A stretch of DNA of 8,777 bases from Candidatus Zixiibacteriota bacterium (GCA_030591625.1 JAUVAR010000097.1:1-8777); one strand, 5' to 3'; shown: positions 1 through 8,539, numbered from the stretch's first letter. A program made the numbers and translations. Notes: generated by a model from the sequence alone, not told the origin.

Positions 1-2513
1 CCACTGGTTGATAGGCGGTAGAAATAGATACCTGAGGTTACTGCTTTCTTATTTTTATTACTTCCATCCCAAATGACTTTTTGTTCTCCCGCAGGGAATA
101 TACCATCAGCGAGAGTTACTACTTGTTTACCCAGAATATTGTAAATATCAATTCTGATACTCATACGTTTTGGCAATGAGAAATTGATTGTAGTGGTTGG
201 GTTGAACGGATTCGGATAATTTTGAGCCAAATTTATAGTCTGAGGCAGAATATTATCGTTCTTACTAATTGATGTATATCCACCAACTGCCAGATTACGA
301 GCAAAGCTTGATGAATTACCAAGTGAATCTGTAACTATTGCAGTTATTGTATCTCCAAATTGCAATTGTTCGGTGATAATTTCGAAATTGCCATCCAATT
401 CTGATCGACCTGATGACAGCAGTTCAAGAGAGCCACCATAATTACTCGGGTCAGGCTTTGCATAATAGATATCTATTGTCATCAGGGGAGATGAAAATCC
501 TATAACTTTGTTTTCTATTACAGAAATAATAATTGGCGGTTGGATTTCATTTTGGCAATTTTCTGTTAATACAATCCCCACAGAATCATTATCAAATATC
601 TGGTTATATCGAATCAGATTTTGTTCAGTTTCTTTGTCACGAATATATATACCGTGTCCTTGATTACCAGTTATCAGGTTGCCATCATCTTTGTCGTTTC
701 CACCGATAACGGTCATACTTGCACCATCGAAAACAGCAATTCCATGTCCTGAATTATAAATAAGCTCGGTACCATCGTATGAAGTGCCAATCGAGTTCGC
801 TCGTAATTGATTTAACCTTGTATCGCTTCCGAAGATATGAACGCCTCGTCCAATTCCCTCATTATATGACCCAACACCATTGCCACTAATCAGATTGTTT
901 GAAATTGTATTCGATGAAGCACCATTCCCAATTATAACACCGGAGCTTCCATTGCGTCGAGCTCTGGTGCCGGTTGCATCAACGCCGATAAAATTATTGT
1001 TAATTATATTATTGTTCGTTCCAGAACCAGAGAGAAGAAGACCACACCCGAATGGAAATATGTCAGCACGATTTCCCGAGATAACATTTCGTGCATTGGA
1101 TGATTCACCTCCTACTATGTTTGCTTGCGAGCCGACTGTTATGTAAATCCCAACTCCGTTAGGAAGCGAGCTGGCACCGGTCACAGACAATCCGATGTAG
1201 TTACCGGCAATATTATTATTGTTAGATGCTGAAATTTTGATCCCTGCAAAGAAATTAGCAGATATAATATTACGTTCTAATTCGTTTGCTCCACCAATAG
1301 TATTATCAGATGCACCAGAATCAATCAGGATACCATGTCCTGTGATCGTTTCAGCCTGTCCGTTACCTATATATCTGAAACCTGAATTATCGGTGCCGAT
1401 TTTATTTCCACTAATTGAATTGTAACGTACACCATTACCTCGCAAGAGTATTCCAGAATTCATATTTCCGCTGATTATATTGGCTGAATCAGATGAAAGT
1501 CCTCCAATGCGGTTTGACACAGAAAAGCCAAGTATGCTGATTCCATTATCTGCATTACTCGCAGTAACTCTGCTTGAACGATCGACACCAATTAGATTAC
1601 CTGCTATTTGATTATTGGATGCGTTAAGAATAGTTATGCCGTCAGATTTATTGAACGCTATCAAATTCTGTTCGTCTGTTGATGTCCCACCAATAAGATT
1701 GAATGAGGCGCCATCACGAATCATGATTCCTGATTGTCCATTGCCGGGGCCATTGAGACCAGAAATATCGGTTCCAATATAATTGGAGCTAACTTGATTA
1801 CTGTGAGCGTCAATTTCGATCGTTATGCCATGATCGAGATTGCCCGAAATCACATTATCTTTAATCAGGTTGTGATGCGCCCTCTCAGTAATAATAATCC
1901 CGTTTTGGTTTGGCTCAACGACTATTCCATTACCAATAACGCCAATAAGATTCCCAATGATTTGATTGTTGTATGCAGAATCAGAAACCAATGCAATGGC
2001 CGAAGCATTCACAAAAGAGGTGCCATTCATACTGAACATGTTTGATAAATTAATATCTGAATCACCTATTATATTACTATGGCTTTTAATTACTAAAGCA
2101 TGATGGCTTGATCGTTTAAAATGTAACGACTGTAGAATATTATTTGGTGATTCAATGATAATTAATGGTAATCCGAACGGACCGAGTGAACCATCGATGA
2201 CAACAGTACCTCGTTCACCCATTATGATCGTACCTGTGTCACTGATTGTAACAGGACCTAAGGTTAGTTTGATAGGAGAATAGCTGATATCAATGATTAT
2301 TGTATCTGCTCCAGGAAGAGCATTCGATTCTTCAATTGCTGCTCTAAGAGTAGATGTGACTCCCGACAAGTCTTGGGGGTAACCAGAATAGCCATCACCG
2401 GCGATAAGGTCATGAGAATCGGCAGTAGAGCGAACTCTGAATGTTGCAGCTTGCACCACAGCCAGAGAAAGCATAATAAGAATGCCGATTATTATCACTT
2501 GTCGCATTTTCAT
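1..2513 (-). CDS. Exported right-handed parallel beta-helix protein with CSLREA-like N-terminus and C-terminal sorting domain (3' end cut by window)
   Basis: I translated this frame by hand: it is open from ATG at 2513 to the window edge, giving 837 full codons without a stop. Residues 1-22 are a signal peptide ending VVQA. Residues 24-72 match the CSLREA N-terminal pattern (STAD, GDG, then TLRAAI, NALPGADTI), but Ser54 replaces the usual Cys. About residues 110-655 form a parallel beta-helix, with eight units opening N-x-I-x-x-N-x-IG at residues 183, 239, 301, 365, 433, 502, 568 and 632. Residues 657-741 look like an Ig-type sandwich. NYPNPFNP at 765-772 opens the sorting domain; about 10-15 residues are probably missing. 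The start lies 21 bases after the preceding stop, so it is likely the third operon gene. Such helices occur in polysaccharide lyases and adhesins, but no lyase catalytic motif was recognised. The fold is well supported; substrate and function are unknown. A start at the second ATG (2507) is possible. Confidence 0.93.
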   Translation of the reverse strand, partial: MKMRQVIIIGILIMLSLAVVQAATFRVRSTADSHDLIAGDGYSGYPQDLSGVTSTLRAAIEESNALPGADTIIIDISYSPIKLTLGPVTISDTGTIIMGERGTVVIDGSLGPFGLPLIIIESPNNILQSLHFKRSSHHALVIKSHSNIIGDSDINLSNMFSMNGTSFVNASAIALVSDSAYNNQIIGNLIGVIGNGIVVEPNQNGIIITERAHHNLIKDNVISGNLDHGITIEIDAHSNQVSSNYIGTDISGLNGPGNGQSGIMIRDGASFNLIGGTSTDEQNLIAFNKSDGITILNASNNQIAGNLIGVDRSSRVTASNADNGISILGFSVSNRIGGLSSDSANIISGNMNSGILLRGNGVRYNSISGNKIGTDNSGFRYIGNGQAETITGHGILIDSGASDNTIGGANELERNIISANFFAGIKISASNNNNIAGNYIGLSVTGASSLPNGVGIYITVGSQANIVGGESSNARNVISGNRADIFPFGCGLLLSGSGTNNNIINNNFIGVDATGTRARRNGSSGVIIGNGASSNTISNNLISGNGVGSYNEGIGRGVHIFGSDTRLNQLRANSIGTSYDGTELIYNSGHGIAVFDGASMTVIGGNDKDDGNLITGNQGHGIYIRDKETEQNLIRYNQIFDNDSVGIVLTENCQNEIQPPIIISVIENKVIGFSSPLMTIDIYYAKPDPSNYGGSLELLSSGRSELDGNFEIITEQLQFGDTITAIVTDSLGNSSSFARNLAVGGYTSISKNDNILPQTINLAQNYPNPFNPTTTINFSLPKRMSIRIDIYNILGKQVVTLADGIFPAGEQKVIWDGSNKNKKAVTSGIYFYRLSTS
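549..1967 (-). repeat. Eight beta-helix coding repeats of about 170-205 bases
   Basis: Within the beta-helix gene, the protein repeats with spacing 56, 62, 64, 68, 69, 66 and 64 residues. A typical unit reads N-x-I-x-x-N-x-IG-x-D-x-x-G, then a G-I-x-I strand, then G-A-S-x-N-x-IGG, then N-x-I-S-x-N and a second G-I-x-I strand; that is, two to three helix coils per unit. DNA identity between units is low, so they diverged long ago and are kept by protein-level selection. The eighth unit lacks the IG glycine and looks like the capping end. Confidence 0.85.
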
Positions 2514-2534
2514 TCGATTCCAAAGATAGGTGAA

Positions 2535-4715
2535 CTATTTTAGAAATAGCATTGTGCGAGCTTCACTCATACCATCAGCACTAATTCTGTAAAGATAGAT
2601 TCCACTTGCAATTGTTTCATTACGTTCGTTCAAACCATCCCATACGACACTATGTCGTCCGGCATTTTGTTCACTATCGACAAGTGTTATCACTTTTTTA
2701 CCGAGTAAATTGAACACGTCGAGTCTTACATTGGTGGTTGTAGAAAGAGTATAGCTAATATTTGTAATTGGATTAAACGGGTTTGGATAATTACCAAGTT
2801 CGAACAACGTAGATTCAAAGGTTTGATTTGCTACAGTTGGCTCGCTATATAAATAACTAAGATCAAAAAGGTGCACAGCACTTCCGTTGGTAACAGCGGC
2901 CAGTCCATTGTCTATCGCTATTTTATTCCCGGGAAGGCCCCCATAGTCGATCTCTTCCGGGAGCAGACTGCTACAATCAAAGACCGTTATCCCTTGTGAA
3001 CCTGCGGTGTAGAGCAAGTTGTTATCATATACAGCATTTGAAACAGGGAGACTCAATAAACGATTTTCAGCAATCGTTGGGTTTGATAAATCTGAAAGAT
3101 CATACAAAGTAATAACAGAACTGCTAAGACCAATAAGTCTGGACGGTAGATTATTCACAGGGTCTGCAGGCAATGCGACTAGTTCATGCATTTTGCCCCC
3201 GGAACTTATCGTCGCACGAAATTCAATATAGAAATCGTCGTAAATACGATATGTCCAGAGAGTGTTTTTGTTAGTTGAAATTACAAGTATTGAGTCAATT
3301 ATTTCGATATCCATAATTGATCCAAAGAGACTGAGAATCCCAAGCTTGGTGAAGGGAAGAGTATCATTGAAAATATAGAGATCAAGATGCGACTGGCCAT
3401 GTCCAAACATTGTATTAAAACCACCAACACTATTGGCCGCAAAACTAACATCCCATGTAAGCGTTGAATCGGAATCAATTAATGTATCGAGGATGGGAGG
3501 AGCATCTGCTTTCAATTGCAAAGTCATCAGTTTTTCAATCTGCGGATAAAGAATTGCAAGAGTGTCTCCGAATGTTGCAGTTGCTCTAACATTGTTTAGT
3601 TCAGAGAATAAAATGAAATCATGACTCATATTTAACTCTGCATCTATCAACCATGCCTCAAGCGGGTTACGAATCCCACCAGTATAGAGATGGTTATGAT
3701 GAAAGAAGAGCGTCGAGACAGGTCCTGTCCTGCTCCATGCGGGATAGGCGAAAGTTTGAAGAGGTATTCGGTCAAGCCTGAGTATTCTCAATCCTCCCTC
3801 ACGATCAGGAAGAAGCAGCCTTTTATGATTATCGATACTTACAAGATCACCAAGATATGGGGATGCAATAGGAGTTGACAACCAATAACGATCTTTCATG
3901 CCGGAGTTTAGGTTGATAACATCCCACCAGGTACCATTGTCGTAGATTGAAATTGCAAGTGAATCAGCTATGAAAAGACGATCTACCGATACCCCTGAAG
4001 CAATTGTATCAGTAATAATAATTTGTCCGTCATTTATAGTACCAATGAGCAGGTTCGGTGTGTCAGTAGTAATTACAAGATTATTATTATTCGAATGAAT
4101 CCGACGAGCAGGTATATCTATAAGAATCTGATCAACTGGTTTACCCAGCATATCATTACTGATATTATAAGAGAGAATACCATTGTAATTATCAACGACA
4201 AACAGAATGTCATTATCAATGTGCAACGAGACAGCATTGACTGGTACCAAACTCGAGTCAACGAATGTCGGATTATAGTTTTCATCAAGAGAGTAATGCT
4301 GGATACCATTAAAGCCCGCGGCAATAAACAGGTCATTGTTCCTAAATTCAAAATCGAATATTTCAATATCAATGTCTGTTATGCCAAGTAGTGACATATC
4401 GGGCAAATTTGTAAGGTCAATGAAGTACAGGAGATTGTTGCGACTTTCCAACACCAAAGTCTTTTCAAACAGTTCACGATTTACAATATCTAATGGGACG
4501 GTCAAATATATTTGGGGCTCATAAGTTTCTGACTGGTCATCCCAACGGGTTGACACAAGTCCATGACTATTGGTGAGAACTACGAATGAATCTACCGTTG
4601 TTGCACTGCTAAAGTCATTCCAAAGAAGTGTTTGATCGGGAGTCTGACCAATGAACGCATGAATGACGGGTGTACAAACACAAGTAACCAACAATGTAAA
4701 CAGAAGGGTGCGCAT
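2535..4715 (-). CDS. Exported beta-propeller-like protein with C-terminal sorting domain
   Basis: The 726-residue product has a signal peptide at about residues 1-20 (hydrophobic core LLFTLLVTCV, cleavage after VIHA). Between residues 42 and 620 I count about fourteen units of the form N/D-x-L-hydrophobic-hydrophobic, then a turn with G or N, then a second strand often ending in D. They begin near residues 42, 93, 126, 167, 211, 251, 298, 341, 384, 428, 474, 525, 565 and 603, averaging about 43 residues. This is blade-sized and could form two seven-bladed propellers. The phrase DLSDLSNP (539-546) recalls LVIVD-type propeller repeats. Residues 640-726 are a complete sorting domain (NYPNPFNP, VFNLLGKKV, AGRHSVVWDG, SGIYLYRI, final K). 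The start codon overlaps the protease stop (TAATG), suggesting translational coupling. No enzymatic motif was recognised; the likely role is binding or scaffolding, but the function is unknown. Confidence 0.93.
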   Translation of the reverse strand: MRTLLFTLLVTCVCTPVIHAFIGQTPDQTLLWNDFSSATTVDSFVVLTNSHGLVSTRWDDQSETYEPQIYLTVPLDIVNRELFEKTLVLESRNNLLYFIDLTNLPDMSLLGITDIDIEIFDFEFRNNDLFIAAGFNGIQHYSLDENYNPTFVDSSLVPVNAVSLHIDNDILFVVDNYNGILSYNISNDMLGKPVDQILIDIPARRIHSNNNNLVITTDTPNLLIGTINDGQIIITDTIASGVSVDRLFIADSLAISIYDNGTWWDVINLNSGMKDRYWLSTPIASPYLGDLVSIDNHKRLLLPDREGGLRILRLDRIPLQTFAYPAWSRTGPVSTLFFHHNHLYTGGIRNPLEAWLIDAELNMSHDFILFSELNNVRATATFGDTLAILYPQIEKLMTLQLKADAPPILDTLIDSDSTLTWDVSFAANSVGGFNTMFGHGQSHLDLYIFNDTLPFTKLGILSLFGSIMDIEIIDSILVISTNKNTLWTYRIYDDFYIEFRATISSGGKMHELVALPADPVNNLPSRLIGLSSSVITLYDLSDLSNPTIAENRLLSLPVSNAVYDNNLLYTAGSQGITVFDCSSLLPEEIDYGGLPGNKIAIDNGLAAVTNGSAVHLFDLSYLYSEPTVANQTFESTLFELGNYPNPFNPITNISYTLSTTTNVRLDVFNLLGKKVITLVDSEQNAGRHSVVWDGLNERNETIASGIYLYRISADGMSEARTMLFLK

Positions 4716-4717
4716 TA
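4713..4717 (-). promoter_or_regulatory. TAATG stop-start overlap between protease and propeller genes
   Basis: The protease TAA (4717-4715) and propeller ATG (4715-4713) share one base. No strong Shine-Dalgarno sequence precedes this ATG (upstream minus strand reads ATGGTTATGATAAAGTA), so translation of the second gene probably depends on ribosomes finishing the first. This is the best evidence that the two are co-expressed. Confidence 0.75.
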
Positions 4718-7700
4718 CTTTATCATAACCATTTTGCGGGACATCGCGTTGTCGTTTGCTTTTAATTTGTAAAAGTAAACACCTGATGCAAATTCGGAAC
4801 CATCAAATGTGATGTTGTGAGTTCCTGCTTTAAGCTCTTTATCAACAAGCGTTACAACTTTTTGTCCAAGAACATTGAATACATTAAGGGTAACATCTGA
4901 AACTTTATCTAATGTAAAACTAATCAACGTTGTAGGATTGAACGGGTTGGGGTAGTTTTGTTCAAGATAGAAACTAACGGGTAGTTCGTTGCTGGTTTGT
5001 TCTACATCAGTAGTCGTTTCGAAGTTTTGATAAGTACCAGAATTTAGATTATCGAGGAAAATACGACCAGTATTATTACCACCTTCAGAAGATGCATCGA
5101 AATCCCAAACATAAATTTCATTTGCTTCACCGACTAAGATTAGTTCAACAAGATTATCATTGTCAATGTCATCAACCAGAGGTACTAAGGTTGTTGAAAA
5201 TACTTGTCGTGGACGGGCTGGTGTGTTAACAGGCCAACCATCGATGGGGAATCCCAGATGATCTACAATATGAATTTGCTCAGCACCTGTTCCGGGAAGG
5301 ATATATCCCGATCGCATAATGATCTCAGGATAGTCGTCGCCTGTAACGTTGGCTACAATTGGAGAACCAAAAGTGACAGGTTGGGTGTATAGTTCGCCGG
5401 GAGGATGACCATCGATTGATACATACGGACTGCCGTCGGCTCTAAATACAAATAGAGATGAAATATCAAATTCAAAAAAGGAACAGAGAATTTCTGGACT
5501 TCCATCCATGTCAAGATCGGCTATCATCGGATGCGAACCTCTGAAACCAGCTACGGAAGGTAACTCTATTGGCCAGCCGGGAAGGTTCTCAATTCCTCGA
5601 GTCTTAACCCAAATAGTACGAACGGCATTTTCGCCATAACCAACAGTAATAATCTCAGGCAGGTTGTCGGCATTCAAATCACCTATTACAGTTCCATAAA
5701 CGACGTTCATCGTATCAACATAGGGTACAGGACGATCCCATGCCGGTTGGCCGGTACGTGCATCAAAAATGCCAAGTCCTGCAACACGGGGCGATGATGA
5801 AAAAGTAACAACAAGTTCACGCAGGCCATCACCATCAAAATCGGATGCACAAACTGAGTTGCCACCATAGAAGAATGATGATGTCGGGTAGTTGTTAAAA
5901 TCTGCAAACCAGCCTTTCAGAGAATAAAAATACGGGCTGCCATCAAAACGGTAGGCCAGGACAGTTCCTTTTTCACTGATACATACGAGAACCGAATCAT
6001 CGGAAAGTCCAAGTTTTGTTACAGTAACAGAAGGGTATCCAATGCTTACATCATTAAGATTCCATAATCGAGGCCAGCCTCTTGCCATAGTTGCATCTTC
6101 ATTGATAGCAAATACTCCGAGTGAATTTGTAAAGATGATTTCATTGAGACCATCATGATCAACGTCGTAGATTGCAGGGATTCCTCTACAGTCGTAGTCC
6201 GGCAGAAATGGGAAACCTTCTCGTGGGGTGCCATCAGAATTGAAAACATTCAACCCGACAATTGTCCCAACTATAATTTCCTTGAAACCATCACCATCAA
6301 TATCTCCAACAACCGCAGTATAAGACCCTCGGCCTGTCAGGGCTTGGGGCCAGCCTGCGGCAAAGGCTGATTCTATACCAATCGACACAGTATCAATGAT
6401 GTCATCTGTCTGATAAAACCCATGGAGGATGATATAATATTCATTCGGTTCGAGACCTGAGGCATTCCAAATATAGATAAGTGAATCGAAGAATTCGCCT
6501 GTTGATGAAAACAATAATTCTTCTGAGTTAAATGGAAATGGAGAAAAAGAGATTGAGACACTGTCGTAGTCTATTCCAAATGCTGAACCAAAAATAGGAA
6601 TTGAATAGTTGTGTAATCCCATTCGAGGCGAACTGATTTCTGTTTTGTTTTCATTTACAATAATAAAATCAAGATAACTTGACGAGCCATTGTCATCTTG
6701 CAGATTTAGATAAACAGGTCCAGAAGGCCAAGCATTATCAAAAGTATAAATAATAGAATCTGAAGGAATATCAAAACCACGACTGAGTTCACTTCCGTGC
6801 TCATCTAACAATATCCACCCACCCAGGTAATCACCAATCGTTGCAACCTTAATATTTACAGGTCCAGTTAAGCGGCTGCCTCCAACAGGCGAAGCGATGA
6901 ACATACTTCCATTTTCGAGCAGATTTAATGATGCACTAATATTCAAATATCCATATCCGGAGATGCTATCACGTCCAACCAATGAATCCCCAACATTGTA
7001 TGGATCAATCAGGTCAGTTGCACCAAGTCTCAGAATATCTTCAAGTTCGTTCAAATCAAGATCAGGACGAATAGAAAGAAGTAGTGCCGCAGCACCCGCA
7101 ACCATCGGAGCGGCCATTGATGTACCATCGGCAAGATAGTATAGACTATCTTCACCAACGATGTGAACTTCCGGTTCACCTATTGTAGCATACATATCAG
7201 TGCCGGCAGCTCTTAGTGAAAGAATGTCTTCACCCGGAGCAACGATATCAATCGAATTCCCAATTGTAGAAAATGTTGTCACAAATCCTTTGGAATTTCC
7301 GGCTCCAACAGTAAAGGCCGAATCAAAGGCAGCAGGATAGAATTGTTGGTTGTCACCAGAATTTCCGGATGCAATAGCAACGAAGATATTGTTCTTACGC
7401 GCAATACTGATCACATCTTTCAAAATGACAGAATTATATGGCGTTCCCCAACTGATGTTTATAACATCTGCACCAGCTATGATTGCATAGATGATACCTG
7501 CTGCACCAACAGCGTTGGTCGCATTAGGACGTATTTTTACAGCCATCAACTCAACATTGGGGGCGACTCCTGCGATGCCATTATTATTTATTGTTGCCGC
7601 AATAATTCCTGCCACATGAGTGCCATGTCCAACTTGATCACTCGGATTATTGTCACCATTAATACCAAAGAACGCTAAAGTGTCCCCCGATACATCGTAA

Positions 7701-8356
7701 CCAAGAGTATCATCAACAAATCCGTTATGGTCGTCATCGATATTATTCCCCGGGATTTCATCCGGATTCTTCCAAAAACTTTCGATCAACTCCGGATGGG
7801 TGGGATCGACTCCTGAATCAACAATTGCCACTACAACTCGTGTAGCCTCTGCCGGCGGTGAGTTGTAGAATGGAGTCATTGAAATGTCTTTTCCAACAAG
7901 ACCAGACTTCATCACTTGAGTATCATTGTAATTACCGTCGAGCCGGTTTACTCCATAGTAACTCTGTCCATTGTTCTGTAGATACCACTGATGAATGAAA
8001 AGTGGTTCGGCCGGGGTCTCGAAGAACTCAAGATAATGTACTGGCTCAATTGCATCGATATTTTTAGAGCCAAGTAAAGTGCGAATATCATCCAAAGTTA
8101 CCAGACTATCATTCGAATGATATCTGAACCAGCGAGACCATTCGTTCATACCGGGATATGAATCTTCCACCTTCAGTTGTGATACAGGAGTTATTTTTTC
8201 ACCCGCTGACAAAGCGGAAGTAAGCGTTGTTAGCCTTGTCTGTTCGCTCAGTTTGATGAGGAATTTACCCGGCACAATCGAGCCAGGTGTTGTATTTGCG
8301 TTCAGACCAGCTGCGCTGACGATCAAGAGAAGCAAGATTATAAGACTTCTATGCAT
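4715..8356 (-). CDS. Exported subtilisin-like serine protease (S8) with Ig-like domains, FG-GAP propeller and C-terminal sorting domain
   Basis: Numbering is from ATG 8356; a TTG at 8359 would add one residue. Domains in order: signal peptide 1-20; probable I9-like prodomain about 28-110 (VPGKFLIKL); S8 catalytic domain about 170-480; two Ig-like sandwiches about 485-568 and 572-664; FG-GAP/VCBS repeats about 680-1090; sorting domain about 1129-1213. Catalytic residues are Asp180 (IVDSGVDPTHPE), His244 (GHGTHVAG), oxyanion Asn332 (ASGNSG) and Ser413 (DGTSMAAP), so the triad is complete. The stretch GNNIDDDHNGFVDD (203-216) resembles the acidic, probably calcium-binding insertion of many S8 enzymes. 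Seven FG-GAP units keep D-x-D/N-x-D-G-like motifs (from D685, D731, D839, D893, D947, N1003, D1063), and an eighth near 784 is degenerate. By family, it should cleave proteins outside the cytoplasm and require prodomain removal. It is probably the first gene of a three-gene operon. Substrate is unknown. Confidence 0.96.
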   Translation of the reverse strand: MHRSLIILLLLIVSAAGLNANTTPGSIVPGKFLIKLSEQTRLTTLTSALSAGEKITPVSQLKVEDSYPGMNEWSRWFRYHSNDSLVTLDDIRTLLGSKNIDAIEPVHYLEFFETPAEPLFIHQWYLQNNGQSYYGVNRLDGNYNDTQVMKSGLVGKDISMTPFYNSPPAEATRVVVAIVDSGVDPTHPELIESFWKNPDEIPGNNIDDDHNGFVDDTLGYDVSGDTLAFFGINGDNNPSDQVGHGTHVAGIIAATINNNGIAGVAPNVELMAVKIRPNATNAVGAAGIIYAIIAGADVINISWGTPYNSVILKDVISIARKNNIFVAIASGNSGDNQQFYPAAFDSAFTVGAGNSKGFVTTFSTIGNSIDIVAPGEDILSLRAAGTDMYATIGEPEVHIVGEDSLYYLADGTSMAAPMVAGAAALLLSIRPDLDLNELEDILRLGATDLIDPYNVGDSLVGRDSISGYGYLNISASLNLLENGSMFIASPVGGSRLTGPVNIKVATIGDYLGGWILLDEHGSELSRGFDIPSDSIIYTFDNAWPSGPVYLNLQDDNGSSSYLDFIIVNENKTEISSPRMGLHNYSIPIFGSAFGIDYDSVSISFSPFPFNSEELLFSSTGEFFDSLIYIWNASGLEPNEYYIILHGFYQTDDIIDTVSIGIESAFAAGWPQALTGRGSYTAVVGDIDGDGFKEIIVGTIVGLNVFNSDGTPREGFPFLPDYDCRGIPAIYDVDHDGLNEIIFTNSLGVFAINEDATMARGWPRLWNLNDVSIGYPSVTVTKLGLSDDSVLVCISEKGTVLAYRFDGSPYFYSLKGWFADFNNYPTSSFFYGGNSVCASDFDGDGLRELVVTFSSSPRVAGLGIFDARTGQPAWDRPVPYVDTMNVVYGTVIGDLNADNLPEIITVGYGENAVRTIWVKTRGIENLPGWPIELPSVAGFRGSHPMIADLDMDGSPEILCSFFEFDISSLFVFRADGSPYVSIDGHPPGELYTQPVTFGSPIVANVTGDDYPEIIMRSGYILPGTGAEQIHIVDHLGFPIDGWPVNTPARPRQVFSTTLVPLVDDIDNDNLVELILVGEANEIYVWDFDASSEGGNNTGRIFLDNLNSGTYQNFETTTDVEQTSNELPVSFYLEQNYPNPFNPTTLISFTLDKVSDVTLNVFNVLGQKVVTLVDKELKAGTHNITFDGSEFASGVYFYKLKANDNAMSRKMVMIK
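5090..6319 (-). repeat. FG-GAP/VCBS repeat block of the protease
   Basis: Units begin at about residues 685, 731, 784, 839, 893, 947, 1003 and 1063, spaced about 46-60 residues. Typical wording is GDIDGDGFKEIIVGT, ASDFDGDGLRELVVTF and ADLDMDGSPEIL: a calcium-loop motif followed by a beta strand. The third unit (near 784, KLGLSDDSVLVCISEKGTV) has lost the acidic loop. Such repeats close into seven- or eight-bladed beta-propellers as in integrin alpha subunits and usually mediate binding or stability. The repeats are old at the DNA level. Confidence 0.85.
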
Positions 8357-8365
8357 CAATGCAAG

Positions 8366-8373
8366 TTCCCTTT
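8366..8373 (-). promoter_or_regulatory. Ribosome binding site of the protease gene, bearing on the start choice
   Basis: AAAGGGAA on the minus strand is the only purine-rich Shine-Dalgarno-like stretch before the gene. Its last G is 8 bases before a TTG at 8359 and 11 bases before the ATG at 8356. Spacing slightly favours TTG, and codon preference favours ATG. The two differ by one residue and do not affect the signal peptide. I annotate ATG. Confidence 0.4.
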
Positions 8374-8421
8374 CGGAGTCTGTGCGGCGAGGGGAGATTC
8401 CGCTTTGTTGCCATTCTCAAT

Positions 8422-8450
8422 TGGCTTTATTTCTGATTACAGAAATGCCA
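8422..8450 (-). other. Hairpin in the presumed 5' untranslated leader of the protease operon
   Basis: The minus strand reads TGGC-ATTTCTG-TAAT-CAGAAAT-AAA-GCCA: a 7-bp perfect stem with a 4-base loop, extended by 4 further pairs across a 3-base bulge. It sits about 65 bases before the protease start codon. No run of T follows on the minus strand, so it is not a standard terminator. The 18-base palindromic core could be a protein-binding operator or an mRNA structure. No known riboswitch was recognised. The rest of 8357-8604 shows no gene. Confidence 0.4.
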
Positions 8451-8499
8451 TACAGTAATGAGACGGTGGAGGCGGTGAAACTGTCCAATACTTACTCTA

Positions 8500-8527
8500 A
8501 ATATAACAAATATAACGTTTTAATCAA
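8500..8527 (-). promoter_or_regulatory. Possible sigma-70-type promoter for the three-gene operon
   Basis: On the minus strand TTGATT (8527-8522) is followed after 16 bases by TATATT (8505-8500). It lies just past the putative terminator and about 145 bases before the protease start, the only sizeable gap in which an operon promoter could sit. The region is very AT-rich, so chance matches are likely. A Bacteroidetes-style reading (TTTG ... TATATTTG) is also possible but has a short 16-base spacer. Confidence 0.25.
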
Positions 8528-8539
8528 TAACAAAGAGAC

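Noticed and set aside
549..1967. Regularly spaced repeats that might suggest a CRISPR or satellite array.
   Set aside because: The units are roughly 170-205 bases, in frame, degenerate in DNA and conserved only as beta-helix protein motifs.
1734..2045. 103-codon plus-strand open frame inside the beta-helix gene.
   Set aside because: Its length follows from the Asn/Ile/Gly-rich repeat codons of the opposite strand; no independent coding evidence.
4023..4391. 122-codon plus-strand open frame.
   Set aside because: It lies wholly inside the propeller gene on the opposite strand, which has continuous repeats and a proper signal and sorting tail; the translation looks like an antisense shadow.
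4656..4715. Possible lipoprotein signal in the propeller protein (LLVTCVC).
   Set aside because: The residues before the cysteines do not fit a lipobox (no small residue at -1), and a signal peptidase I site after VIHA is better.
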